NCBI GenBank assembly: GCA_965231865.1
Contig: CBDDOJ010000002.1
Span: forward strand, 992,001-1,056,000
Direction of reading: 5' to 3'
DNA from: WTGA01 sp965231865
GTDB taxonomy: Bacteria; Pseudomonadota; Gammaproteobacteria; Arenicellales; Poriferihabitantaceae
Length of the DNA: 64,000 bases
Made by a program: the position numbers and the translations under genes. Shown piece after piece: positions 16,871 to 26,492 of the stretch; position 1 is the stretch's first letter, and the number at the start of each line of letters is the position of its first letter. The notes below the pieces were generated by a model. It was given only the letters and a program-made list of their open reading frames with translations, did not search any database and was not told where the DNA came from.

Positions 16871-18217
16871 TCAGGCCTCGGTCTGCAAATAGCTTTCCAG
16901 GGAATCGTCCAGGGCATCTTTCCAGGGCGTATGGTGGGAAGGTGCCATGGTTCCGGTCAATGCAGACCGGTACCCATTGTCCCGAAAGGTCATGATATTT
17001 TCCTTTTTGTGCTTTTTCCACTCAAAGAATGCCTTGTTTGAATCCGTGACATCAAAATCCGGATAGTCCGTCAGGGACATCAGGTGCAGGGTGTAATCCC
17101 CCTGAAAGGTGATGGCGGCATAGTCGTCGGGCAGGTTGTCTTCCTCTTCCCGCCATTTCTCGATGTCTGCGAACATTTCCTCCTGGGAGGGCACCCCCAG
17201 GCGGCCCAGGATGAGATCCCGGGCGTACCAGGCCTGGGCATCAAACATGTTAAACGTATACCATTGATCCTGCATGCCCAGATACATGAGCTTCGGGTTC
17301 TTTGCCCATACCACTCCGTTATAGAGGTTGACGGGGTACAGCCGGTTATTGGTCTTCAGCTTGAGATCTTCCTCCATGAACGGGAAATGGTGCAGGTACC
17401 CGGTGCACAGGATAATCGCATCCACTTCCGTGCTGCTGCCGTCCTTGAAAGTCGCGGTATTCCTTTCAACTTTCTCCAGCAGGGGGACCTCTTTCCAGTT
17501 GTCCGGCCATTTGTAGCCCATGGGGGCGGTACGGTGGGAGACCGTCACCGACTTGCAGCCGTATTTCCAGCATTGTGACCCGATATCTTCCGCAGAATAG
17601 GAGGTGCCGATAATCAGAATATCCTTGTCCTTGAATTCCATGGCATCCCGAAAGTCGTGGGCATGCAGCACACGACCGTTGAAGGTGTCAAAACCGTCGA
17701 AATGAGGGACATTCGGGGTGGAGAAATGACCGGATGCGACGATGACATAATCATATTCTTCGGCATATTCCCGGTCTGCTTCATGGTCCTGGGCGATGAC
17801 GGTAAACATCCCCGTATCTTCGCTATAGGACACATGGCGCACAGGAGAATTGAACCGGATCCAGTCCCGCACCCCGGCTTTCTTTACGCGCCCTTCAATG
17901 TAATCAAACAACACGGAACGGGGAGGGTACGAGGCAATGGGCCGCTCGAAATGTTCTTCAAATGAATAGTCCGCGAACTCCAGGCCTTCCTTGGGTCCAT
18001 TGGACCAGAGATACCGGTACATGCTTCCGTGCACGGGTTCGCCGTATTCATCAAGGCCGGTCCGCCATGTGTAATTCCACAGTCCTCCCCAATTGGATTG
18101 TTTTTCATAACAGACGATTTCCGGGATTTCTGCTCCTTTTCCCATGGCGGACTGGAAGGCCCGTAATTGAGCCAGCCCACTGGGTCCGGCACCGATAATG
18201 GCAACGCGCTTAGTCAT
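16871..18217 (-). CDS. tmm: Trimethylamine monooxygenase
   Basis: A 448-residue class B flavin monooxygenase that oxidises trimethylamine to TMAO with NADPH and O2. The FAD motif is GAGPSG (9-14). The NADPH motif is in IIGTSYSAEDIGS (about 203). The FMO fingerprint is FNGRVLHAHDF. The long stretches WNYTWRTGLDE.GEPVH, SMYRYLWSNGPKE, APMGYKWP, MQDQWY.FNMFDAQAWYARD and KHHKKENIMTFRD match bacterial Tmm closely; few other FMOs share them. TTGGAGAG precedes the ATG at proper distance. It is downstream of the livKHMGF genes on the same strand (205-bp gap) and convergent with tdm. Confidence 0.95.
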   Translation of the reverse strand: MTKRVAIIGAGPSGLAQLRAFQSAMGKGAEIPEIVCYEKQSNWGGLWNYTWRTGLDEYGEPVHGSMYRYLWSNGPKEGLEFADYSFEEHFERPIASYPPRSVLFDYIEGRVKKAGVRDWIRFNSPVRHVSYSEDTGMFTVIAQDHEADREYAEEYDYVIVASGHFSTPNVPHFDGFDTFNGRVLHAHDFRDAMEFKDKDILIIGTSYSAEDIGSQCWKYGCKSVTVSHRTAPMGYKWPDNWKEVPLLEKVERNTATFKDGSSTEVDAIILCTGYLHHFPFMEEDLKLKTNNRLYPVNLYNGVVWAKNPKLMYLGMQDQWYTFNMFDAQAWYARDLILGRLGVPSQEEMFADIEKWREEEDNLPDDYAAITFQGDYTLHLMSLTDYPDFDVTDSNKAFFEWKKHKKENIMTFRDNGYRSALTGTMAPSHHTPWKDALDDSLESYLQTEA

Positions 18218-18422
18218 GAATAGTACTCTCCAAGAATAGGTTGTAGTGGGAATCCAAGGGTCAAAACCTGTTAAATTGCAGGTGGATGTTCACCGATTAC
18301 GGCAAATTCTACTATACACAAACAGGTTACGGAATAGCGGATAACCCGGCGAAAGCAAACAGGATGTGTACCCGTTCGTCATTCTTCCGGGGTGAGGCAG
18401 CGGGAAAATCATTGGGAACCCC

Positions 18423-19130
18423 CTAGATTCCCAGGTAGGCCTTCTTGACATGGTCATCGCTGGCCAGGTGTTCCGCCTCGTCCTCCAGTGCAATCCTGCC
18501 GGATTCCAGCACGTAGCCGTAGCGGGCCAGTCTCAGTGCAAGGTCTGCATTCTGCTCCACCAGTATGATGGTCACGCCGGTCCGGTTGATGTCCATCAGG
18601 GTTTTGCCGATTTCACGGATGATAATGGGTGCCAGACCCAGGGACGGCTCATCCAGCAACAGCATTTTTGGCCTGGACATCAGGGCACGGGCAATGGAAA
18701 CCATTTGCTGTTCCCCACCGCTCAGTGTCCGGGCATGCTGACCCTGCCGTTCCTGCAGCTTGGGAAAGATCTGGAATACCCGGTCCAGGTCCTGGTTGAT
18801 TTCCGCTTTATTGCTTCGGGTAAAGGCCCCTAGCCGCAGGTTTTCAATGACGGACAGGTCCTTGAATATCCTCCTTCCCTCGGGGACCTGGGCGATGCCC
18901 AGTTTAAGAATTTCATCGGCCGCCATCCCGTCAATGCGCTGTCCCTGCGCCGTGACCGTGCCGCGACTGGGTTTCACCAAGCCTGAAATGGTTCGCAGGG
19001 TGGTGCTTTTTCCCGAGCCGTTGGAACCGATGAGGGTAATGAAATCCCCGGATTTCACATCAATGCTGATCCCTCTCAACGCCGTCACATGATGATACAG
19101 AACATGCAGGTTTTCTATTTTCAGGTCCAC
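18423..19130 (-). CDS. Branched-chain-type ABC transporter ATPase, LivF-like
   Basis: A 235-residue ATPase. Walker A is GSNGSGKST, the signature is LSGGEQQMVSIARAL, Walker B is MLLLDEPSLGL, and the switch region has ILVEQN (LivF-typical). The chosen start is GTG at 19130 because GGAGG lies 9 nt upstream and the tag stop of livG is directly before it. Longer frames upstream only read livG in another frame. Last gene of the leftward set livK-livH-livM-livG-livF. Substrate unknown; next to tmm a methylated amine or amino acid is plausible. Confidence 0.88.
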   Translation of the reverse strand: MDLKIENLHVLYHHVTALRGISIDVKSGDFITLIGSNGSGKSTTLRTISGLVKPSRGTVTAQGQRIDGMAADEILKLGIAQVPEGRRIFKDLSVIENLRLGAFTRSNKAEINQDLDRVFQIFPKLQERQGQHARTLSGGEQQMVSIARALMSRPKMLLLDEPSLGLAPIIIREIGKTLMDINRTGVTIILVEQNADLALRLARYGYVLESGRIALEDEAEHLASDDHVKKAYLGI

Positions 19131-19131
19131 G

Positions 19132-19893
19132 CTAGAGGGCCTCCGCATTCCCCAGATACGCACGGATGACCCGGGTATCATGGCGGATGGCGTCCGGGGT
19201 TCCCTCGGCGAGTAACGAACCGAAATTGAGGACAGTGAGACGATCACAGATTCCCATGACCGCTTTCATGTCGTGTTCCACCAGTACAATGGTGACTCCC
19301 GACTGTCTCACCTTTTCCGTTAACTCCATCATGTGCCGGGTTTCTTCCGGGTTCATTCCGGCAAAGGGTTCATCCATGAGCAGGACAACCGGTTCCGAAA
19401 CCAGGGCGATGGTGATGGCCAGGGCGCGTTGTGACCCAAGGGGCAGTTCCGAAGCCAGCTGGTTTTTCCTCTTCGTCAATCCCATGAAATCCAGTACGTC
19501 CAGCGTCTTTTCCATGCAGGCTTCCTGAACCGGGCGGTCGAGATTGAAAATCGCGGAAAAAATGTTGGTTTTTGCGCGTTTATGGGCCCCCACCAGGGCA
19601 TTTTCGAGCACGGTCAATTCCTGGAACAGGGTGGTTTCCTGGAACGTTCTGACCACCCCCAGATGGGCAATTTCCGATGGTTTCCGTCCCTTGATGCTGT
19701 GGCCGTTAAAAAAAATGTCTCCGGAAGTGGGGGTGGAAAATCCCGAGATATTCTTGAACATCGTACTTTTTCCGGCACCATTCGGACCGATCAAGCCGTG
19801 AATGTTCCCGGACCTGACCCGGAAACTGACCTGGTTCAAAGCGGTGAGTCCACCGAAAACCTTGGTGACACTGCGGATGTCCAGCAAGTCCAT
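19132..19893 (-). CDS. Branched-chain-type ABC transporter ATPase, LivG-like
   Basis: A 253-residue ATPase starting MDLLDIRSVTKVFGGLTAL. Walker A is GPNGAGKST, Walker B is VVLLMDEPFAGMNPEE and the switch is LVEHDMKAVMGICDR. The ABC signature is degenerate (ELPLGSQRALAITIAL in place of LS.G...R), as often in LivG. The ATG at 19893 overlaps the livM stop (TGATG), which decides the start over a longer frame. Works as a heterodimer with the LivF-like protein. Confidence 0.9.
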   Translation of the reverse strand: MDLLDIRSVTKVFGGLTALNQVSFRVRSGNIHGLIGPNGAGKSTMFKNISGFSTPTSGDIFFNGHSIKGRKPSEIAHLGVVRTFQETTLFQELTVLENALVGAHKRAKTNIFSAIFNLDRPVQEACMEKTLDVLDFMGLTKRKNQLASELPLGSQRALAITIALVSEPVVLLMDEPFAGMNPEETRHMMELTEKVRQSGVTIVLVEHDMKAVMGICDRLTVLNFGSLLAEGTPDAIRHDTRVIRAYLGNAEAL

Positions 19894-20870
19894 CAGCCCT
19901 GGATTCCGGAATGGTTTCCGGTGGCGGCCCGGTTGGACCGCCACGCACGAATTCTTTCGGGAATACTTTCCAGTCCGTTGGGAAGGAACAGGATTGAAAC
20001 AATCAATATCAATCCGTAAATGCCCGGGCGAAGTTCTTCAAATCCCCGGAATGACTCATCCAGGATGGACAGGACCACGACCCCGATGATGGCCCCGTAG
20101 AAGGTGGCATATCCTCCAACGATGACCCAGATGAGGATAAAGACCATGAAGCCGATCCCATACTGGTTGGGGGTCACCGTGCCCAGGTAATGAACCTTCA
20201 GCGAGCCGGCAATCCCCACAAATGCCGACCCGGTAATGAAGGCCAGGGAGCGGTATTTCCAGGTGTCCACGCCCACCGACTCGGCCAGGGGTGCCTTCCA
20301 GTGGACAGCGTGGAGAGTCAGGCCGATTCTGGATTTTTCTATTCGATAAAGCAGGATCAGGCAGAGCGTGACCACGACCAGCACCAGGTAAAAATAGGGG
20401 ACCGGCTCGAGAAAATCGATATTCCCCAGTTCAGGAAAAGGAATGCCGCTGATTCCCCCCGTGCCGCCAAATGGTTGAATGAAGTGAATCCAGCAAAGCC
20501 GGATGGCTTCCCCGGCCGCAAATGAACCGATCAGAAAATAAAACTGGGTCATGCGAAACAGCGGGAAACACAGTATTCCGGCGACGGCCCCCGCGACACA
20601 CCCGGCCAGGGGCAGCGATATCCAGAAAGAAAGCCCGGCAGACTTGGTCAGCAGCGTGCTGGCATAGGCCCCCACTCCCATCATTACGGCGTGGATCAAT
20701 GACCACTCCCCGGTCAGGGTGACCAGCCGATAACTGGAAACCACCAGGACATTGATCGTCAGGAAGATCAAAAAATCCTGGTGATGGTATTTCAGGAAGT
20801 GCGGAACAATGGTGAGGACCACCAGCAGGACCACCAGCCCTGCACCATGGGCATATTTTTTTGGCATCAT
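19893..20870 (-). CDS. Branched-chain-type ABC transporter permease, LivM-like
   Basis: A 325-residue inner-membrane protein with about nine hydrophobic segments (VVLLVVLTIVPHFLKY, FLTINVLVVSSYRLV, IGFMVFILIWVIVGGYATFY and others). The LivM loop GLTLHAVHWKAPLAESVGV lies in the second half. The start is one of two adjacent ATG codons at 20870/20867 overlapping the livH stop. A longer open frame upstream only reads livH in another phase. Tight overlaps on both sides show one translational unit. Confidence 0.9.
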   Translation of the reverse strand: MMPKKYAHGAGLVVLLVVLTIVPHFLKYHHQDFLIFLTINVLVVSSYRLVTLTGEWSLIHAVMMGVGAYASTLLTKSAGLSFWISLPLAGCVAGAVAGILCFPLFRMTQFYFLIGSFAAGEAIRLCWIHFIQPFGGTGGISGIPFPELGNIDFLEPVPYFYLVLVVVTLCLILLYRIEKSRIGLTLHAVHWKAPLAESVGVDTWKYRSLAFITGSAFVGIAGSLKVHYLGTVTPNQYGIGFMVFILIWVIVGGYATFYGAIIGVVVLSILDESFRGFEELRPGIYGLILIVSILFLPNGLESIPERIRAWRSNRAATGNHSGIQG

Positions 20871-21739
20871 CAATCGCTCACCGACTTCCCCATGATTCCG
20901 GTGGGTTTGATGATCAGTACCAGTACCATGATCAGCAATCCCGAGATGGTGGCAACCGTGGCACTGAAGTAGGTGGTGACCAGGGTGTGGAACAGCGCAT
21001 ACAGCACGGCGGCCAGAACCGCCCCGGACAGGCTGCCGACCCCCCCTACAATGGTCACGATGAATGCCGTAATAATGACGTTGTGCCCCATGTGGGGATT
21101 GATATTGGTCAGGGGAGCCGTCAAGGCCCCGGCCAGTCCTGCCATGGCGGCGCCGATGGAAATGGCGATCATGGAAATTCGGTCGGTATTGATCCCCTGC
21201 AGCGAAGAGGCTTCCCGGTCCTGGGCCACGGCTCTCAGTGCCCAGCCCATTTTCGAGCGGGTGAGGAACAGCCACAACGCGGCCAGGGCTACCAGGGAAA
21301 TCGCGATGCTGAAAACCCGCTGGACCGGTATGCGCAGGGATTCAAACAGGACAAAGGTTCCCTGGTAGGGCGGGGGGACCTGTTTGGACGGCCCGTCGCC
21401 GCCAATCAGGGTTGCGGCGATCTGCAGGATGAACAACACCCCAATGGAGCAAATCAACCCGCCAAGCGGGTCATCACGTTTCGGCCGGAACAGGAAACGT
21501 TCCATGGCCATGCCGATTGCGGTGACAATGACAATGGCAATGAGAATGGTCCATAAAAAGGGGACACCATGCTGGGCATGCAGGAACCAGACGGTATAGG
21601 CCCCCACCATGACCCATTCGCCGTGGGCAAAATTCACCACCCCCATGACGCCAAAAATCAGCACCAGACCCACTGCGTACAGCGCGAAAAATCCGCTTTG
21701 AATGAAACCGTTTACGATTGATTGAACAAGGAGATCCAC
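20870..21739 (-). CDS. Branched-chain-type ABC transporter permease, LivH-like
   Basis: A 289-residue permease with a hydrophobic profile typical of LivH. FALYAVGLVLIFGVMGVVNF, then AHGEWVMVGAY, is the signature N-terminal region, and the loop LRAVAQDREASSLQGINTDR is the LivH EAA-like segment. The start is a GTG at 21739 with a weak AGGG box. A 231-bp gap separates it from the binding protein gene upstream; no strong terminator was seen there. Confidence 0.9.
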   Translation of the reverse strand: MDLLVQSIVNGFIQSGFFALYAVGLVLIFGVMGVVNFAHGEWVMVGAYTVWFLHAQHGVPFLWTILIAIVIVTAIGMAMERFLFRPKRDDPLGGLICSIGVLFILQIAATLIGGDGPSKQVPPPYQGTFVLFESLRIPVQRVFSIAISLVALAALWLFLTRSKMGWALRAVAQDREASSLQGINTDRISMIAISIGAAMAGLAGALTAPLTNINPHMGHNVIITAFIVTIVGGVGSLSGAVLAAVLYALFHTLVTTYFSATVATISGLLIMVLVLIIKPTGIMGKSVSD

Positions 21740-21970
21740 AATCAGTACCCTGAAAAATTCCAGTTCAAACCCAGTAGTTCATGCCCACGGTGCACGGAAA
21801 GTTAAGGCGGCCCCGGGTTGGTTTTCCTGTAGAGGAGCATACCGGGCCGATGCAAAGTATTCCGGGTGGCCTCCGGTGCCCTGGAGACCCGTCGGCCAGT
21901 GAATGCTGAACCCGGATGAAAGGGAGAGAAGCGGTGGCCTCTCCCCCTGCAGAAAAAATCCGGGGACGGG

Positions 21971-23260
21971 TCAGACGACCCGCAATCCCATCTCCTTCAT
22001 GTGCTTGACCAGCACATCCGTGTTGCTGGACAGCCAGCCGGCCACATCCCCGAATTCCTGGATGCGGGCCTTGCCTTCTTCAATGACCACAACCGGCCAT
22101 TTGCCTACCAGTGTATTGTCGAGTCCCCAGAGCTGGCTGCCCCACCACTGTCCGCCGCCAAATATAAACTGCTGCTCCGTACTTTTCATGGCGGCAAGAA
22201 TATCATCGGTGTCCAGGCTGCCGGCGGTTTGTGCTGCTTCAATCCAGTTGAGGGCAATGGTGGGATATTCCCAGGATACTGCCGACCAGTCATTGGGATG
22301 ATCCTTGCGGAATGCCGCATCAAATCCCGCGGGGTCAGGAAACTTGACGCCTTCTTCCGCCAGCTTGGGGTCATCAAAGTCCGGGAACTGGTAGATGGTG
22401 CCATTCACAAATTCCTGGCTGGTTTTTGCGATAATTTCATCGTAATAATCCAGGGTGCAGGAGATGATCTTGCCCTGGTATCCCTGGTGATACAGCTGTT
22501 CCATCAACGGGGTGACATAGAAACTGGTGGCCATGCAGAAAACATCCGGATTCTTGGCCAGCACGGAACTTACAATGGGAGCGAAGTCGGTAATATCGAA
22601 CCCGTGAAGGTTGACATCAACCACTTCAATGCCAGCCACTTCAAATGCCGCCTTGTAGGTAGCGGTTGACTGGAGGCCATATTCCACATCGTTGTTGGTG
22701 ACGATCGCCGCTGTTTTAACGTCCGGGTGATTACGCGCCAGCCATTCAACCCCGGTCACATTATAAAGCGGGTGTGACTCGCAGGTCGCAACCAGGTATT
22801 CGGAATCCGGGGTGATATCGCTTGGCAGCAGGGTAGTGGTCAATACCTTCTTTCTTGTCCCCCAGGGCAGGACGGAAGCCACCGTGGAACCTCCGAGCAT
22901 CATCACCATTTTGGCCTCGTCTTCCAGGACCAGTTTCTTGAAACCCTGCACCGCCTTATCGGTGTCATATCCGTGATCATAGGCCGCAATGTTGATATCA
23001 TATGTGGTGCCTCCGATGGAAACACCCCCTGCATCATTGATGTTTTTTGCAATAATTTCGCATCCATACAAGCCTGGCAATCCCCAGGGTGCATAGTCCC
23101 CCGTCATGGGAATGTTCATTCCGAGCGTAATCACATCGTTCGCCGCACCGCTGATACGGGGGAAGACGCTGCCTAGAGCGACTCCCGCGACTCCCGCGGT
23201 GGTTTTCCCAATAAACTCTCTTCGGTTTATTTTTCTGGTTGTAAATTTTTTCTCTGTCAT
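21971..23260 (-). CDS. Branched-chain-type ABC transporter binding protein with Tat signal, LivK-like
   Basis: A 429-residue periplasmic binding protein of the type I (Leu/Ile/Val, amide, urea) fold. The N-terminus carries a twin-arginine signal (NRREFIGK, then TTAGVAGVALG), so the protein is probably exported folded. Landmarks are NIPMTGDYAPWG, the cofactorless ligand lobe VMMLGGSTVASVLPW, and AIVTNNDVEYGLQ. First gene of the leftward liv operon that ends next to tmm. The ligand is unknown. Aromatic and acidic residues near GGGQWWGSQLWG could serve a cationic ligand, but this is speculation. Confidence 0.88.
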   Translation of the reverse strand: MTEKKFTTRKINRREFIGKTTAGVAGVALGSVFPRISGAANDVITLGMNIPMTGDYAPWGLPGLYGCEIIAKNINDAGGVSIGGTTYDINIAAYDHGYDTDKAVQGFKKLVLEDEAKMVMMLGGSTVASVLPWGTRKKVLTTTLLPSDITPDSEYLVATCESHPLYNVTGVEWLARNHPDVKTAAIVTNNDVEYGLQSTATYKAAFEVAGIEVVDVNLHGFDITDFAPIVSSVLAKNPDVFCMATSFYVTPLMEQLYHQGYQGKIISCTLDYYDEIIAKTSQEFVNGTIYQFPDFDDPKLAEEGVKFPDPAGFDAAFRKDHPNDWSAVSWEYPTIALNWIEAAQTAGSLDTDDILAAMKSTEQQFIFGGGQWWGSQLWGLDNTLVGKWPVVVIEEGKARIQEFGDVAGWLSSNTDVLVKHMKEMGLRVV

Positions 23261-23735
23261 TTGGAGCCTCGCATTCAGTTTTTCTTTGGTCTTTGGGTGT
23301 CACCCGGCAAACCGCCCATGAATACTGTCATGGGTCATCACGGCATATTTGTGCGAACTTCAGGTTGCTGTGTTTCCCCGCTTTCGTCTCTGCACAAAAC
23401 ATCGTACAGTGAAGAATATAGCATATAAGAAGCGGAACAACAGGGAAATGATCTCTGCTCTTCAAAGGGGGTACCCAATGGCCCGTAAAATCCGTCCCCG
23501 GTTGTGCCGGCTGGACGGTTGCCCAACGATGCCAAATGCTCCCTGGGGTATGGTATAGTCCGTCCCAGAGTTCAGGAGTGTTTTCTTCTTGACTGCCAGG
23601 GAAGTCGATATCCATGTGCTGGCAACACTGATTCCGGTCATCCGCTGACAGGCTTCGTATTGAAAAATCGTATTGAAAAATCGGGAAATGCGCGGTCTGT
23701 GTTCCAGTTATAAAAAAAGAAATGATCGAAGATCA
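23261..23735. other. 475-bp divergent intergenic region between livK and the RimK pair
   Basis: It contains the promoters of both leftward livK and rightward rimB-like genes. An AT-richer block lies near 23395-23445. Short open frames inside it have no protein-like features, and no RNA element was recognised. Confidence 0.4.
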
Positions 23736-24176
23736 ATGAAGACTTCCGCAGACAAAACGAAAATCGGATGGCGTGAATGGGTCCAGTTACCGGGTCTCGG
23801 CATCCCCCGGATCAAGGCCAAGGTGGACACCGGTGCCCACACGTCGTCCCTGGATGCCCGGGTCATCGAATATTTTGAGGAAAAGGGCGAAAGCCTGGTC
23901 CGGTTTGCCGCCATTTACGGCAGTCAAAAGAATCCGAAATCAAAAACCTGTACCGCCCGGGTGGTGGAGCACCGAAACGTGACAAATTCCGGGGGGCAGA
24001 TTGAAGAGCGCATCGTGATTTGCACCGCCATTCAAATCGGGCAGGTCAGAAAGGACATTGAAATTTCCCTGACCTGTCGAAAGAATATGAAATTCCGCAT
24101 GCTGCTGGGTCGGACCACGGTCAATCATGATTTCATCATTGATCCGGTTGAATCCTATCTCGCGGCCAATCCCTGA
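23736..24176 (+). CDS. RimK-associated retropepsin-like protein (Zn_protease / RimB-type domain)
   Basis: A 146-residue protein. The frame is open upstream, but MKTSADKTKIGWREW is the natural start. The core WVQLPGLGIPRIKAKVDTGA then HTSSLDA contains the DTGA/HTS signature of the ATP-dependent-zinc-protease-annotated family, now viewed as a retropepsin-like fold that occurs beside rimK. It ends with FRMLLGRTTVNHDFIIDP. It precedes rimK by 47 bp on the same strand. The likely role is controlling or reversing S6 polyglutamylation (family context); the enzymatic activity is not proven for most members. Confidence 0.85.
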   Translation: MKTSADKTKIGWREWVQLPGLGIPRIKAKVDTGAHTSSLDARVIEYFEEKGESLVRFAAIYGSQKNPKSKTCTARVVEHRNVTNSGGQIEERIVICTAIQIGQVRKDIEISLTCRKNMKFRMLLGRTTVNHDFIIDPVESYLAANP

Positions 24177-24223
24177 CCGGAACGGCTGCATCCACGCCAA
24201 TCTCACTCAATAGGGTCTACCTG

Positions 24224-25135
24224 ATGAAAATAACCATTCTTTCCCGTAATCGAAACCTGTACTCGACACGCAGGCTGGTGGAGGCTGCGAAAGGCCGGGG
24301 CCACAATGTCATGGTGATGGACCACCTGCGTTGTTTTATGGATATCACTTCTGCGAATCCTACCATCCATTATGGGTCCCGGGAATTTGACCGGAATGAT
24401 TTTGATGCGGTTATTCCCCGGATCGGCGCGTCCGTGTCATTCTACGGGACCGCGATTGTTCGCCAGTTCGAAATGATGAACATTTACAGCGTCAACGAAT
24501 CCGTGGCCATCCGGCGCTCCCGGGACAAGCTGCGCTCTCTGCAGATTTTATCGCGAAACGGGATCGGTATGCCCACCACCGCCTTTGCCCATTCGAGCAA
24601 GTATATTGACCAGATTATTGAAGAAGTCGGGGGCGCGCCGCTGGTGATCAAATTGTTGGAAGGCACCCAGGGCAAGGGAGTGGTCCTCGCTGAAACCAAA
24701 AAGGCGGCGGAAAGTGTGATCCAGGCTTTTATGAAACTGAAAGCCAATATCCTGGTCCAGGAATACATCAAGGAATCCGGGGGGGCGGATTTGAGGTGCC
24801 TGGTGGTGGGACAAAAGGTCATTGCGGCAATGGAACGGCAGGGGCCTGCCGGGGAGTTCAGATCGAACCTGCATCAGGGGGGAAAAGCCAGGCTCGTCAA
24901 GCTTACGCCGGCAGAGAGAAGAACCGCAGCCAGGGCCGCGCATGTCATGGGGCTGAATGTGGCCGGAGTGGACCTGCTGCGTTCCAAGAAAGGCCCACTG
25001 GTCATGGAAGTGAACTCATCCCCGGGGCTGCAGGGGATCGAAAATGCAACGGGAAAGGATGTCGCCGGGATGATTATCGAATTTATCGAGGTGAATGCCA
25101 AACCAAGGAGAACCCGTACCCGGGGTTCCGGGTAG
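24224..25135 (+). CDS. rimK: Ribosomal protein S6 glutamate ligase
   Basis: A 303-residue ATP-grasp ligase that adds glutamates to the C-terminus of ribosomal protein S6. N-terminal MKITILSRNRNLYSTRRLVE is diagnostic. Further landmarks are IPRIGASVSFYGTAIVRQFE, PLVIKLLEGTQGKGVVL (ATP binding), YIKESGGADLRCLVVG and VMEVNSSPGLQGIE (metal binding). Length and layout are normal. Paired with the upstream retropepsin-like gene. Confidence 0.95.
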   Translation: MKITILSRNRNLYSTRRLVEAAKGRGHNVMVMDHLRCFMDITSANPTIHYGSREFDRNDFDAVIPRIGASVSFYGTAIVRQFEMMNIYSVNESVAIRRSRDKLRSLQILSRNGIGMPTTAFAHSSKYIDQIIEEVGGAPLVIKLLEGTQGKGVVLAETKKAAESVIQAFMKLKANILVQEYIKESGGADLRCLVVGQKVIAAMERQGPAGEFRSNLHQGGKARLVKLTPAERRTAARAAHVMGLNVAGVDLLRSKKGPLVMEVNSSPGLQGIENATGKDVAGMIIEFIEVNAKPRRTRTRGSG

Positions 25136-25258
25136 GGCGCTGATTCCCCCGGATACAGCCGGCGTGGTATCCCAGGTCAACAGGATTCGAGGCGGGTCTG
25201 GATTTTCGATAAACAGCCCGTAAGCATTCGGTAAGTATGGCCAGCGGCACCATGGAGG

Positions 25259-26479
25259 TCAGGCGGTAGAGATGGCCGGCCTTTGCAGAGGCTTTTCATT
25301 GATGGGCAAATGGATCAGGGCAGCCACCAGTCCCACCGTGACACCGGCCCACCACATTCCATCATAGGACCCGGTCTGGTCAAAAATGCGGCCACCCAGC
25401 CAGACCCCTATAAAGCTGCCGAGCTGGTGTGAGAGAAAAACAATGCCAAACAGGGTCGCCATGTACCGGACGCCGAACACCTGGGCAACAATCCCGGTCG
25501 TCAGCGGTACGGTGGACAACCACAGAATTCCCATCGTACCCGCAAACAGCAGCATGACCGCGGGAGTTTTGGGGGCAAAAAGGAGGGCCATGATCACCAG
25601 GGCCCTTGAAAAGTAAATCACGCTCAACCCGGATTTCTTGCTCCATCTTTGACCGGCCATGCCGGAGAGGATGGACCCGACGATATTCATCAGCCCGATG
25701 AGTGCAATGGAATACGCGCCAATTGAGGGGTCCAGCCCCAGGTCCTGGATATAGGCAGGCAAATGCACGGTAATGAATGCCACGTGAAAACCGCAGACAA
25801 AGAACCCCATGGTCAGGAGGATATATCCCCGGTGCATCATGGCTTCCGACAGGGCTTCCTTCAGTGTCTGGTCGGCGACGATTTCACCGGGAGAGGCTTT
25901 CGCCGACCCGGGCAGGCACCATGCCAGGGGAACCATGACCAGGACAATGGATGCCAGCAGAATCAGGGCCATGTGCCACCCGTAGGCACTGATGAACCCC
26001 TGGCTGATGGGAGAAAATATCACCTGTCCGAATGATCCCGCGGCAGTGCCCATGCCCAGAACAAAGGACCTTTTCTCAGGGCCCACCACCCGAACCATGG
26101 CCACCATCGCCAGGGTGAACGCGGAAAATGCGATGCCCAGTCCGGTCAGCACCCCCCCCGTCAACTGGAGGGCAAGGCTGGAGTCCGCATGGGCCATCCC
26201 CCAGATTCCCAGTGCATACATCACGGCCCCCGCCACGATGACGTTGACCGTGCCGTGTTTGTCGGCGATGGCCCCTGCGAAGGGCAGTCCGATGCCCCAC
26301 AGAAGGTTCTGCAGTGCCATGGCCAGTCCGAAAGTTTCCCGGCTCCAGTTTTGGTCCACGGTCATGGGTTCCAGGAACAGTCCAAACGAGGAACGGATCC
26401 CGAAACCCGTCATGGAGATCAGGCAGCCGGCAATGAGCACGGCCAGGGGGGCCCGCCAGTGGGAGGAAGGTTGGGTCAT
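25259..26479 (-). CDS. Major facilitator superfamily transporter
   Basis: A 406-residue permease with twelve predicted membrane segments. The chosen start is MTQPSSHWRAPLAVLIAGCL; the open frame extends upstream into the hydratase gene but without membrane character. FGIRSSFGLFLEPM and FAGAIADKHG (the D..G..R-type loop 2-3) are typical of the monocarboxylate / oxalate-formate-like MFS group. It starts 13 bp after the enoyl-CoA hydratase stop, so the two are co-transcribed. The likely substrate is a carboxylate handled by the hydratase and by the divergent acyl-CoA synthetase (inference). Confidence 0.85.
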   Translation of the reverse strand: MTQPSSHWRAPLAVLIAGCLISMTGFGIRSSFGLFLEPMTVDQNWSRETFGLAMALQNLLWGIGLPFAGAIADKHGTVNVIVAGAVMYALGIWGMAHADSSLALQLTGGVLTGLGIAFSAFTLAMVAMVRVVGPEKRSFVLGMGTAAGSFGQVIFSPISQGFISAYGWHMALILLASIVLVMVPLAWCLPGSAKASPGEIVADQTLKEALSEAMMHRGYILLTMGFFVCGFHVAFITVHLPAYIQDLGLDPSIGAYSIALIGLMNIVGSILSGMAGQRWSKKSGLSVIYFSRALVIMALLFAPKTPAVMLLFAGTMGILWLSTVPLTTGIVAQVFGVRYMATLFGIVFLSHQLGSFIGVWLGGRIFDQTGSYDGMWWAGVTVGLVAALIHLPINEKPLQRPAISTA

Positions 26480-26492
26480 GGGTCCGGAACGG

